A stretch of DNA of 10,584 nt, from contig CAIWET010000518.1 of assembly GCA_903911805.1 (NCBI GenBank), forward strand, positions 1 to 10,584. The letters run 5' to 3'. Source of the DNA: an uncultured Ignavibacteria bacterium. GTDB taxonomy: Bacteria > Bacteroidota > Ignavibacteria > Kapaibacteriales > UBA2268. The position numbers and the translations under genes are program-made. How positions within the stretch are numbered: position 1 is the stretch's first letter; every line of letters begins with the position of its first letter. This document shows positions 1 through 8,286 of this stretch, piece by piece. The notes beneath the pieces were generated by a model. The model searched no databases, was not told the origin of the DNA, and saw only the letters and a program-made list of their open reading frames with translations.

Positions 1-2645
1 AGGCGTTTCCAGAATTGATCTCTCCAATAAGTTTTAGGCAACATAAAACCATATAGATTCTTTGAACTATCTTTTAATACATAATCATCATATTCAGCCG
101 TACTATAAAAATCTAAATGATACTCACCACCCAATGGAGAATTAAAACTATTAGTAAAAATCAAAGGATTTGTTCTTCGATTGGCATAACCTATATACCA
201 TTCTTTAGTCATAGTTGTATCAAATGTGGTATTTAATAATGTTATATCAAAAAATGAAGAATCATTGTTTTCAAAATCTATTTGTGGTCTATTAAAAAAA
301 TGATCCCATAGTTTCTTTGTTCTAATATTCTCAAGACTGACAAAATTTCTAATTGGATTATTATTATATTTTGGATGAAAATTCTCCCAAATCTTATACC
401 CATGAGCATAATAACTTTGAAGCCTTAATTTCATTAGAGTATCATCATTTATTGTTATCCAGTCGTGAAGCTTACGCATTTCCCGACGAACAGACTCTTT
501 TCCTTGATAAATTCTTTCGGGTGGAATCCCTAAGAAATTTGAAGCACTATTTAAATTCCATAATCTTGATGTGTCCAATCCGCAGGTTTCTCCAGATAAT
601 CTAAAAAAGTCTCTTCCAACTGAATCATCTTTTAAATATTCCCAATCAGATAATAGATTCAATCTTGTTTTTGTTGATTGTGAATGAAAATCCCAATCAT
701 CAATTCCAGGTTTTGGTCTGCCATTTCCTATCTGTCTAACCCATTTGTTATTTGCTGAATCCCAAACATCTACTGAATCTGGTGTCATAGCTCCATTTCC
801 ATCAATTCCTGTTTTTGAACCATCATAAATGATACCTTTAGCCCCAGCAATAATTGGCAGAATTGAAGTATATCTTAATTCTTCACCAGTAAAAGGTCTA
901 TTTGTTAAATACCATTTATTTGTAGTATCATCGAGTTTCCACCAAGTATGGGACAACAATTCACCATACCAGAATTTATCTGAAAAAATGAATGAATTTT
1001 TTTGTTTTAAAGTAAAATTTTGTGTAAATGATTCCAAATATGTTAACCAAGATGTTCTTGCTGAATTATCAAATACATTTAAAAGCTGAAAATAATTTGT
1101 TGTGTCGAATGTTTGACTTCTGAAATAACTGATTGGGTATATAGAACTTCCAATTATCATCAACTCTTCGTAGTTAATTTTAGTATTATCTGTATTTTGT
1201 ACAAAATCTGTACGGTATTTATGTGAAATACCCATAAAACCATTTTTTAAACCCAAGCCACGAATATAATCTCCGTATCCCTCAACATTATTTCTTATGT
1301 ATGGAGTCGAAATATGTCTATACATACTTAACAATCCAAACCATCTATCAGAGGGATTTACATATCGTTCGTAATGTTCTGGGTATAAAGGACCTGTCTC
1401 TGTTGCAGTAATATTTCCAATTAATTTATGAAAATATCGGTCACAAATCCAATGATATAAGCCGCCTTCTGTAATAATGATAAATCTGAATGGTCTGATT
1501 AAACTGTCTTTTATTCTGGATGTGGAATATTTTGTTAAGCAAGATTGCACATTATTTCTAATTAGAGTGTCAAAAACTCCATTTAATAAGCTGTCGCAAT
1601 GTGGAGTAACTAATTTTATATCTCTTATCGCAATTGATAATTTTCCTTTATAGAGTACTTCTATTTTGATTTTATCTATGCTTCCATTAACTACATCTCC
1701 TCCTTTTAATTTTAGATTATTATTTAGTGTATCACCGTCCATCCTAAATTTAGCTTTTATAGTAACATCTTCATTATTAAGGGGTAGCATATTTTTTGTA
1801 ATTGAGATTTTCTTTGTTACTGTTTTTGGGATTCTTTCCTTTAAATATTTTCCTCTTCCATTACTATTGAAATCATATAACGAATCTGAATTATTTATTG
1901 GCAAAGTTGCAAATCTGATTGTGTTTGCAACTGCTGTATCGTTAGTCAATTGATAAGGTAATTCGATTGATAAGACTTCATCACTTCCCAAAGAATTATC
2001 ACTGCCATATCTTTTCAATGTAATTGTAAAATACATCTCCTGACAAAGGTAGTTATTATTTAAATCTGGATCACTTGCAGTCCAGCCAGCCATATTAAGT
2101 TTATCATTGGGCCAAGGATCAATCAATATCGTATCAAACTTTGATGCATTATTGCTAGTTGTGTCAATAAGTCTTCTTGCTCCAGAAGCATCTGTTTCAA
2201 AAAATCCTTTAGTTTTTTGGAATCCAAATACCAAATTTGTATTATCATTTGGATTTATTATTAATGAATCTGGTTTTGTAGAGTTTAATTGAAGTGAAGG
2301 CGAATATTGCAATCCTCTGCTATTGAATAAATCTGAACCTAATGCATGAGAAATGCCATTCAATTCAATAAATAAATCGCTTCTATTTGCAATTGGTAAA
2401 AGTGGATCATCTTCAATATCTTTCTGTGAAACCTGCGATTGATTCATATTTAAATTTGTAATCAATAAACTATCTCTCTGCCATTGAAATCCTTTGATAA
2501 ACTTTTTCTGTTTAAATAATGAATCATTTGAATTTATGTAATAATTTGAATTACCTAAATAATTAAATGAATATTGTGCTGGGTCAGAATTTTGTGCAAA
2601 TGCCATAATTCCGTTAAATATTAATAAAAAAATAATCTTTTTCAT
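1..2645 (-). CDS. Large exported protein of unknown family, C-terminus beyond the window (partial)
   Basis: An uninterrupted reading frame of 881 codons starts at the ATG at 2645 and is still open at base 1, so the true C-terminus is missing. The N-terminus is a typical signal peptide: KK, a hydrophobic run IIFLLIF, then a probable cut after AFAQ at about residue 18. No lipobox is seen. The mature part is rich in Asn, Asp, Ser and aromatic residues, as in surface proteins of this group. Residues about 430-480 (DRWFGLLSMYRH, YIRGLGLKNGF) and 588-610 (GEELRYTSILPIIAGAKGIIYD) resemble stretches that, in glycoside-hydrolase-like TIM barrels, form late beta strands and an 'alpha-GAKGi-Y' segment. 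WYIGYANRRTNPLI (816-829) could start a beta-sandwich domain. These likenesses are from memory and weak; no catalytic residue can be named. It lies 4 bases after an exported protein and in the porU cluster, so T9SS export is plausible, but the sorting domain that would prove it lies outside the window. Confidence 0.9.
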   Translation of the reverse strand, partial: MKKIIFLLIFNGIMAFAQNSDPAQYSFNYLGNSNYYINSNDSLFKQKKFIKGFQWQRDSLLITNLNMNQSQVSQKDIEDDPLLPIANRSDLFIELNGISHALGSDLFNSRGLQYSPSLQLNSTKPDSLIINPNDNTNLVFGFQKTKGFFETDASGARRLIDTTSNNASKFDTILIDPWPNDKLNMAGWTASDPDLNNNYLCQEMYFTITLKRYGSDNSLGSDEVLSIELPYQLTNDTAVANTIRFATLPINNSDSLYDFNSNGRGKYLKERIPKTVTKKISITKNMLPLNNEDVTIKAKFRMDGDTLNNNLKLKGGDVVNGSIDKIKIEVLYKGKLSIAIRDIKLVTPHCDSLLNGVFDTLIRNNVQSCLTKYSTSRIKDSLIRPFRFIIITEGGLYHWICDRYFHKLIGNITATETGPLYPEHYERYVNPSDRWFGLLSMYRHISTPYIRNNVEGYGDYIRGLGLKNGFMGISHKYRTDFVQNTDNTKINYEELMIIGSSIYPISYFRSQTFDTTNYFQLLNVFDNSARTSWLTYLESFTQNFTLKQKNSFIFSDKFWYGELLSHTWWKLDDTTNKWYLTNRPFTGEELRYTSILPIIAGAKGIIYDGSKTGIDGNGAMTPDSVDVWDSANNKWVRQIGNGRPKPGIDDWDFHSQSTKTRLNLLSDWEYLKDDSVGRDFFRLSGETCGLDTSRLWNLNSASNFLGIPPERIYQGKESVRREMRKLHDWITINDDTLMKLRLQSYYAHGYKIWENFHPKYNNNPIRNFVSLENIRTKKLWDHFFNRPQIDFENNDSSFFDITLLNTTFDTTMTKEWYIGYANRRTNPLIFTNSFNSPLGGEYHLDFYSTAEYDDYVLKDSSKNLYGFMLPKTYWRDQFWKR

Positions 2646-2649
2646 AATA

Positions 2650-3879
2650 TTATCCTTCAATTAAAATCTTTTGAGAAAAATTCAAATTTTTGGATTCAAA
2701 TTGTATTAGGTAAATACCATTAATAATTGTATTAGGTAAAGTGATCCTATTTGTTCCAGTATTTATTGGTTGTTTTATATTGAATAAAATATTTCCCTTT
2801 AAATCAATAATTTTTATTGAAGGTGTATCAATAGGAATTGAATTATTTTCAATGATTATAGTATTTTTTAAAGTCGAAATTTTGATTTGAGTTTTAGAAT
2901 TATTATTTTCAGTTACTCCAACGGGCTTTGGAGAAAGTAATGCATTTCCAGTGAATAATTTATTATTCAAATTTATTGATAATGGTCTTGCCATTAAATC
3001 AAATATTTGAATATTTGATTTAAAATCATTTTTTATCAAATGAAGTTTAACATCACCATAAAATAAAAATAATTCATTATTTAAAGTAAATTCAAAATCA
3101 AAACATCCTTGTTGTTTAATTTGATTTGAATTTAAAATTAATTCAAATTTTTGTGTATCATAAATATTTACGTGATGTGGATAAAAGGTTCTAACAGCTA
3201 CAAATTTGTCATCCCAAGAAAACTTGATTTCCTTGAAATCTGTTTGATTATCGGGTGCTTCTAATTCAAATCTTTTAATCTCAGATAAAGAATCAGTATT
3301 CCAAAGAGTAAGATAGAATTTCTTATTCTTCTGGCTGTCTGTATAAATTGAAGCCGTTGCAAACATTTTGCCATTGTGGGATACTTTAATAATTTCTTGT
3401 CTGTTAATTGATGTATTAGTTTTAATTTCTTTACCAGAATTCACATCAATTATTGAAACAATATTGCATTTTTCGTAATCTTTAATGCAAATAAGTTTTT
3501 CATCATCATGCCAGAAATCGCACCAATAAAAACCTGATAATTGCTTGATAGCTTTTCCAGTTGTTAAATCATATAAATTATGATTTCCTGGAGTATCACC
3601 TAACCAAGTTATCAAATATTTGTCATTTTTGGAAATTGACATTCCATAGATTTCTGTAGCTTTTGGTACTCCACTATTGTCAAATTTAGAAACAAAACTA
3701 CCGTCTGAAGAACGATACTTGCTGATAGTATTTCCACCAGCAACATAAATAAATTCTCCATCTTTAGAGAATTGGGCATAAGAACCTCCAATATCTTTTT
3801 CCCAAGCAATTTCGTATTCCTGAGAAAATAGACTTACACTTGCTATCAATAGCACCACGATAAACATTAATTTTTTCAT
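2650..3879 (-). CDS. Exported beta-propeller-like protein with T9SS C-terminal sorting domain
   Basis: A 409-residue protein. Residues 1-20 are a signal peptide (KK, hydrophobic LMFIVVLLIASVSLF, probable cut near SQ|EY). Residues about 25-310 hold repeated units of the type 'FSKDGEFIYVAGG', 'SISKNDKYLITW', 'VSHNGKMFATAS' and 'FSWDDKFVAVRT', each followed by 'LYDLTTGK' or 'IYDTQKFE'-like strands. This is the pattern of WD40 or quinoprotein-like propeller blades. Residues about 330-409 fit the T9SS type A sorting domain: a strand pair, 'IKIIDLKGNILFN', a short turn, 'GIYLIQFESKN', and the terminal 'QKILIEG'. The expected path is Sec export, crossing of the outer membrane by T9SS, and release or anchoring after cleavage of the C-terminal domain, probably by the sortase encoded just upstream. 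The molecule bound by the propeller is unknown. The start is supported by GGAG at 3887-3890, 7 bases before the ATG. It lies 44 bases after porU and 4 bases before the next gene. Confidence 0.9.
   Translation of the reverse strand: MKKLMFIVVLLIASVSLFSQEYEIAWEKDIGGSYAQFSKDGEFIYVAGGNTISKYRSSDGSFVSKFDNSGVPKATEIYGMSISKNDKYLITWLGDTPGNHNLYDLTTGKAIKQLSGFYWCDFWHDDEKLICIKDYEKCNIVSIIDVNSGKEIKTNTSINRQEIIKVSHNGKMFATASIYTDSQKNKKFYLTLWNTDSLSEIKRFELEAPDNQTDFKEIKFSWDDKFVAVRTFYPHHVNIYDTQKFELILNSNQIKQQGCFDFEFTLNNELFLFYGDVKLHLIKNDFKSNIQIFDLMARPLSINLNNKLFTGNALLSPKPVGVTENNNSKTQIKISTLKNTIIIENNSIPIDTPSIKIIDLKGNILFNIKQPINTGTNRITLPNTIINGIYLIQFESKNLNFSQKILIEG
2653..2658 (-). promoter_or_regulatory. Ribosome binding site inside the end of the preceding gene
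   Basis: GAAGGA sits 7 bases before the ATG at 2645 and also encodes the last two residues (Glu-Gly) of the upstream 409-residue protein. It supports this start codon and suggests coupled translation of the two genes. Confidence 0.75.
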
Positions 3880-3892
3880 TTTAATTCTCCAA

Positions 3893-3910
3893 ATATTTTT
3901 CTAAAAATAT
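3893..3910. repeat. AT-only inverted repeat in the gap between porU and the next gene
   Basis: ATATTTTT and AAAAATAT are separated by two bases, forming an all-AT hairpin just upstream of the GGAG ribosome binding site (3887-3890). There is no T-run after it on the minus strand, so it does not look like a terminator. It may be chance in such AT-rich DNA, or an mRNA stability or processing point between sortase and cargo. Confidence 0.45.
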
Positions 3911-3923
3911 CACCAAATTACAA

Positions 3924-6900
3924 TTATTTGATTTTTTCCATCACACCAAAATATTTGGTTGTATTTAATTTGTAGTAAGAGTCTATTTCTAATGAAAATA
4001 TATAGTTTCCAGATGGCACCGGATTTCCATTTAAATCCCTTCCATCCCATAAGATTGAATATTCAAACTGCCCAGAAACTTTAGAATTATTGATGCTTTG
4101 CACCAATTGTCCAGTAGTATTGAAAATATTTAATTTATAGCTAAAAGCTTGTGTAAGATTATGGTTAAATTTAATAGTTATTCCTTCAGTAAAAGGATTA
4201 GGATAAACCACAAAATCTGAGATATAAATACTTGATTGTTCTGAAATTATATTGAATTCTGCAGAAGCAACTGAATATTTATTATATACATTCCAAGCTC
4301 TAATTTTAATGTTGTGTTTTCCGGCTGACATATTAGAAAGCATTTGCTCTATTGAGCCATTTTGAGTGCCGTCAGTCGCCGAATTAAACTTAGGCGTTAA
4401 ATTGATTGACGAAGGATTGTCGTCAATCCAGGCTTCGATTAAATGGCCAATTCCTGTGCCTGATGCATTGATTCCGTGAGCGTCTTCCAAATCGACAATC
4501 AACAATGGAGATTGACTTACAACATCACCATTTTTGAAATTTCTTGTTTCAAGATAAATCTTAATTGTTGGTGGAGTTGCATCAACATCTGTTATAGTAT
4601 CATTACCAATAAATCTGATTTTATTGAAGTTACCTTTTGCAGTACGATTATCTGTATTATTGAATGCATAAACAAAGATTCTTCCAGTATTTTTTGAGAA
4701 GCTTATATCTTTTGGAATAATGAATGAAACTTCAAATTTTCCATTTTTTACGATACAAGAGCTTTTGTTTAATGCGCCACCAAACTTATTAATATAATGC
4801 TCCGAATAATCTATATCAATTGCTTTGATTAATTTATCTGCATCAAAAACATTCAATATTGCAGCTCCATTAAAAGTATCATCAATTTTATTATCTAAAT
4901 AATTTCTTATAGATCCTGTAATTGTAATCTCAGTTAATGCTTGAATTTTAACTGTATCTTTTAAATTTGTTAAATCAATTCCATTAATTTTATCAATCGA
5001 AGATACTAATTCAGGCAAATGCAATTTCAAAGTTGGGTCACCAATTAAATAGAATTTTTCGTCATTGTCGCTATATCTAATTGATTTAACCCCATACATA
5101 ATATCGCCAAGTCTTGAATATTGACCTGTCGATTCATTTCTTTCGAATAATTTAGTAAATAATACTTTATTGATAGCTGCATTTTCTGAAGATAAAACAA
5201 CTCTTGTTGATGAAAATACTGCAATCGCACCACCACCATTTTTAATAAACATTTCTTCTGAACCACATCTTACTTCTGGCATATCAAATCTACCAAAATC
5301 GCAAGTTGCTGCACATAAAAAGAATAATTTATCGCTATTTTTAAATAATGGGATTGTTGTTTCTCTCTCTAATACTGTTTCGTGAGCCCAAACTCTTGGA
5401 TTTCCGTGACCAACCCAATTTAATACCATTGTACCATAGTTATTTATAGTATTTAATAATTCTTCTGTTACAGCTGGTTTTTTAATACCATTAGGAATAT
5501 TTTCTTTGGGATATTCAACCAAATAGATCTTCTTTTGTAAAATATCTAGAGGAACAAAATCAGCAGAAAGAACTTCGCTTTGACCTGTATGAGTGCTACC
5601 ATCCCAACTATTATTGCCTTTAAAACTGTCGTCAGCCACTAAAAGAACATTATCTCGCCACAAATCCTTTGAAGAATTGCTTTCGTAATTTTTAATTTTA
5701 TTTAGTACCAAATTCCCTGTTTCAGGTGATTGAATTGTCAATCTTCCAATAGATAAATCGGGCATATTATCATCGCCATCAACTCTGATAAAATAATCCT
5801 CTACGCAAGTAGACGTTATTGCATCCATTGCAGTTTTATCATCTTCAGATTCATAAGGAGGAATAAAATTCTTCTTTTGAGATGATATATTTTTATAATC
5901 ATAATGTCCAGAACCCCAAAGAGCTACATATTTTGGTTTATTTTGCCAATTATGATATGCAAATGAGATAAAATCTCTTATTGATGTTGGGTCTGCTATT
6001 CCAGAGCCAAATTCATTAAAAATATTATCAGTTTTAATTACTACAGCAGTCATTTTATCGTGTGAAATCCTGTAATCTCTAAAAGCCTCAGCAGAAGCTA
6101 AAAATTCAGGTGGGCTAATAATTATTAATTCAGCATTTGATAAATTTTCTCTAATTCCAATATATTCAGTTTTTTCTACGGTTGGTTTTTTCAAATTGCC
6201 ACTCAAATAATAATTTTTTGGTTTATCACTTGATAAAGTATCTCTAAAAATGAAAAGTCCACCAGTATTTGAATTATTTTTTAATAATTTTGGATTAATT
6301 TTATCAGAAATATTAAATCCATAAATATCACCGCTAAAACTATTTATTGAAAACTCAGTTTTACCATTTAATTTTTCATCTGACCAGAAATTTAATTCAT
6401 TATTGATTGCCACAAAACTTCTTGGATATGAAATCTCGTAAAAATCGAACATTGGCAATGCTGTTGTAATATCACTATTGGTATAAGTAAATTTCAAAAC
6501 ACTTCTATTGTCGCTTGATATTCTTTCGGCTGGTAGTTCAAATTCCATTGTTTTTCTATATGCATCAACATAAGAACCAGAATTAATATATGTCAAAGAA
6601 ATATTTCCTAATAAGTAGTTTGATTCATAAATTTGAAAGTCACCTTCGTGAGAGGCTCTATGGGCTGTAGTAACTTTATATTTTACAGAACCACTTCTAT
6701 ATAGATTTTGCAAAACATTTGTAAAGTTCGCTGGAAATATTGTGCGGCCAAACCATTGTCTCCCAGAGCCACTAATAAAAGCATTCGACAGTTCTTCTTC
6801 AAAAAAGAATCTATGAGTATAAACATCAGGGGTATTTTTTGGAGAATCTTCAAAAAGATTTACAGCATTTGCTCTTTTGCCATTATCGCCACCCCAAGTT

Positions 6901-7841
6901 ATAAAATAATAATTTTTTTTACTATAATGGTTGATATAGTGAGAGAATGAACCATTTTTGTAATTAAAGCCATCAACTCCAGCAGCATAGAATATAATAG
7001 ATTCTAAGTCGCCAGAAGCATTTGTTTTTATAATGATTTCTTGTTCATTTAATTTATTATTTTGGCCAGCTGTTTGATTTTCATTTAATTCTTTACCACC
7101 ATTGCCAAAAACTTTGATTGTTGCGATATCATTTTTAGCAATATTGAAACCTAATGAAGAAAGCTGAGAAGCATCAATTTTATAAACGCCTTCGGATTCA
7201 ATTGTAATCTTCGCCCAGTTAGCTGTATTTAATCCCATTGGCATATCGAGATGCTTGATGATATCTTGACTAATTTTATTTTGAGGAATAAGCCAATCTC
7301 TTGTTTGATTATGATTAATAGTAAAATTAAAATTATTATCATCATCGATTACTGATTTAGACACATAATTTTTGATTTTATCAAATTTTACAGTAAGCTT
7401 AATTTCAGAAGGAGTGATATATTTATTTAAATTTACATCAAAAATTGAATTATAAATTTTAATATGTGAGATATGTCTATTTCTTGCTATTCCAGAATAT
7501 GCAACATTAACAAAACTACTTAAATTATTAATAGCATCAGAAGCATTATCATAAGTGATATCAACATTTTGATCATCAAATCCAGTTTTATTTGGAACTG
7601 TAATAGGGATTTTTATAAATGAATTCTTTTTATCAGATTGAGGTATTGTTTCGAGTTCGGAGTATTCAAAATTATCAGGTAAATTTGCATCAATAGATTT
7701 AGAAATAAAAACAGGTTTATATGAAATAACTAATTCTTCTTCATTAGAAGAAACAATTTTTAAACCGGGGAAAGATGCAAAAGCATTGATGGCTGGTATC
7801 AGCATCAGGGCAAATATTATTCTATATATATTACGATTCAT
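3924..7841 (-). CDS. porU: Type IX secretion system sortase PorU (C25 gingipain-family fold)
   Basis: PorU is the outer-membrane-associated sortase that removes the C-terminal sorting domain of T9SS cargo and, in species studied, joins cargo to A-LPS. This protein has 1305 residues (P. gingivalis PorU is about 1160). In order: a signal peptide (1-22, hydrophobic RIIFALMLIPAINAFA); an N-terminal beta region with the PorU-like 'ANWAKITIESEGVYKID' (207-223); the C25 domain from about 570 ('AELIIISPPEF') to 940 ('FYLIGDPTLKL'); an Ig-like segment (about 1090-1198, starting DATPPTIKIYLE and containing GINASGTGIGH); and a C-terminal FlgD-like/T9SS-type domain (1208-1305, YPNPF at 1213-1217, WDGRDLNGNPVPSGNY at 1265-1280). 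The probable catalytic pair is His812 in VGHGN and Cys847 in AATCDFGRFD, followed by 'GGGAIAVFSSTRVV' (869-882), typical of PorU rather than of secreted gingipains. The start is fixed by GAGG at 7848-7851. It is first in a run of three genes; the usual partner porV is not adjacent. Confidence 0.9.
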   Translation of the reverse strand: MNRNIYRIIFALMLIPAINAFASFPGLKIVSSNEEELVISYKPVFISKSIDANLPDNFEYSELETIPQSDKKNSFIKIPITVPNKTGFDDQNVDITYDNASDAINNLSSFVNVAYSGIARNRHISHIKIYNSIFDVNLNKYITPSEIKLTVKFDKIKNYVSKSVIDDDNNFNFTINHNQTRDWLIPQNKISQDIIKHLDMPMGLNTANWAKITIESEGVYKIDASQLSSLGFNIAKNDIATIKVFGNGGKELNENQTAGQNNKLNEQEIIIKTNASGDLESIIFYAAGVDGFNYKNGSFSHYINHYSKKNYYFITWGGDNGKRANAVNLFEDSPKNTPDVYTHRFFFEEELSNAFISGSGRQWFGRTIFPANFTNVLQNLYRSGSVKYKVTTAHRASHEGDFQIYESNYLLGNISLTYINSGSYVDAYRKTMEFELPAERISSDNRSVLKFTYTNSDITTALPMFDFYEISYPRSFVAINNELNFWSDEKLNGKTEFSINSFSGDIYGFNISDKINPKLLKNNSNTGGLFIFRDTLSSDKPKNYYLSGNLKKPTVEKTEYIGIRENLSNAELIIISPPEFLASAEAFRDYRISHDKMTAVVIKTDNIFNEFGSGIADPTSIRDFISFAYHNWQNKPKYVALWGSGHYDYKNISSQKKNFIPPYESEDDKTAMDAITSTCVEDYFIRVDGDDNMPDLSIGRLTIQSPETGNLVLNKIKNYESNSSKDLWRDNVLLVADDSFKGNNSWDGSTHTGQSEVLSADFVPLDILQKKIYLVEYPKENIPNGIKKPAVTEELLNTINNYGTMVLNWVGHGNPRVWAHETVLERETTIPLFKNSDKLFFLCAATCDFGRFDMPEVRCGSEEMFIKNGGGAIAVFSSTRVVLSSENAAINKVLFTKLFERNESTGQYSRLGDIMYGVKSIRYSDNDEKFYLIGDPTLKLHLPELVSSIDKINGIDLTNLKDTVKIQALTEITITGSIRNYLDNKIDDTFNGAAILNVFDADKLIKAIDIDYSEHYINKFGGALNKSSCIVKNGKFEVSFIIPKDISFSKNTGRIFVYAFNNTDNRTAKGNFNKIRFIGNDTITDVDATPPTIKIYLETRNFKNGDVVSQSPLLIVDLEDAHGINASGTGIGHLIEAWIDDNPSSINLTPKFNSATDGTQNGSIEQMLSNMSAGKHNIKIRAWNVYNKYSVASAEFNIISEQSSIYISDFVVYPNPFTEGITIKFNHNLTQAFSYKLNIFNTTGQLVQSINNSKVSGQFEYSILWDGRDLNGNPVPSGNYIFSLEIDSYYKLNTTKYFGVMEKIK

Positions 7842-7847
7842 TTCTTA

Positions 7848-7851
7848 CCTC
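7848..7851 (-). promoter_or_regulatory. Ribosome binding site of porU
   Basis: GAGG (extended GAGGT) lies 6 bases before the ATG at 7841. Together with the signal peptide that begins right at this Met, it settles the porU start. Confidence 0.75.
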
Positions 7852-7868
7852 AATAAAATTCACTTTCG

Positions 7869-7886
7869 ACGCACATCGCGTACATC
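7869..7886 (-). repeat. Two adjacent imperfect 9-base repeats in the porU leader
   Basis: On the minus strand GATGTACGC is followed directly by GATGTGCGT, 7 of 9 bases identical. It stands out because this is the most GC-rich patch of an AT-rich leader. It could be a binding site for a regulator or chance. Confidence 0.4.
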
Positions 7887-8019
7887 AAATGACACATAAT
7901 CCGCATATATGTTCACAAAAAAGGTAAAAAATCTACTATAATATATCCTTAATTAAATAATACTAAATTTATAAAACGCAATTTAAGAAAAAATAGTGTA
8001 ATGTCAAAGCATTATATAT

Positions 8020-8062
8020 AAAAAAAATGCCCTACCAACGGGGGGAAGTGTCGGCAAGGCAT
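8020..8062 (-). terminator. Strong intrinsic terminator after tRNA-Gly
   Basis: On the minus strand ATGCCTTGCCGAC pairs along its full 13 bases with GTTGGTAGGGCAT, around a 10-base loop ending in six Cs, and the following sequence gives a run of eight Ts (the first position of the run overlaps the A-T closing pair). Three of the pairs are G-U wobbles that hold only in minus-strand RNA; on the plus strand they would be A-C mismatches. This shows that the structure serves minus-strand transcripts, the tRNA and anything reading through from lipB. It isolates porU from the upstream genes. Confidence 0.88.
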
Positions 8063-8079
8063 GCAGCATAAAGAGGAAT

Positions 8080-8095
8080 GACGATTTTCATCGTC
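8080..8095 (-). other. GAAA-loop hairpin in the tRNA-Gly trailer
   Basis: GACGAT and ATCGTC form a 6-base-pair stem closed by a GAAA tetraloop (GNRA class, very stable in RNA), beginning two bases after the discriminator base of the tRNA. The sequence after it is only moderately T-rich (ATTCCTCTTT), so it is a poor terminator by itself. A role as a 3'-end processing or nuclease-stop signal is inferred. Confidence 0.6.
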
Positions 8096-8169
<74 letters not shown>

Positions 8170-8190
8170 TTATCGTCAAAGAACAAGATT

Positions 8191-8221
8191 CAAAATTAAG
8201 GACTTTTTTTGACATATGCAA
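8191..8221 (-). promoter_or_regulatory. Bacteroidetes-type promoter of tRNA-Gly
   Basis: The minus strand has TTG (8219-8221), a 20-base spacer and TAATTTTG (8191-8198), a full match to the -7 element TAnnTTTG used by the primary sigma factor of Bacteroidetes, with TTG in the -33 position. Transcription would start about 15 bases before the tRNA 5' end. Just upstream (8228-8256) are A-tracts of 5, 6, 9 and 5 bases on the minus strand, which could act as an UP element. The promoter lies in the 117 bases between lipB and the tRNA, where no clear lipB terminator is visible. Confidence 0.75.
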
Positions 8222-8286
8222 GAAAAATTTTTATTTTTTGATTTTTTTTTATTTTTCTTAAAGTCTTTTAACTTTATTTACACTTT

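Larger units (their letters stand above)
7842..8019 (-). promoter_or_regulatory. Leader and probable promoter region of the porU cluster
   Basis: This 178-base gap between the tRNA-Gly terminator and porU must hold the start of porU transcription if the terminator works. The distal part is very AT-rich; the 35 bases from 7861 to 7895 are clearly richer in GC. No box fits fully. The best candidate is TTG at 8005-8007 (within TTTGACA) with TAAATTGC 19 bases on at 7978-7985, a poor match to TAnnTTTG. Another -7-like string, TAAATTTA, has no TTG at the right distance. An adjacent near repeat of 9 bases (7869-7886) lies 27 bases before the ATG. No known riboswitch structure was recognised. Confidence 0.45.

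Noticed and set aside
353..2292. Four plus-strand reading frames of 61-95 codons (353-604, 829-1089, 1666-1953, 2107-2292)
   Set aside because: All lie opposite the large exported protein, whose frame is continuous with a signal peptide and a good ribosome binding site. The short frames have no recognisable domains.
3612..6950. Short reading frames within the propeller gene and porU (3612-3809, 4476-4697, 5045-5266, 5170-5385, 6708-6950)
   Set aside because: They overlap strongly identified coding sequence in other frames, and their products look like random translations rich in Ile, Ser and Cys.
7978..8007. TTG-N19-TAAATTGC as a firm porU promoter
   Set aside because: The -7 element lacks the final TTTG and the first base pairs lie near the terminator; kept only as a candidate in the leader entry.
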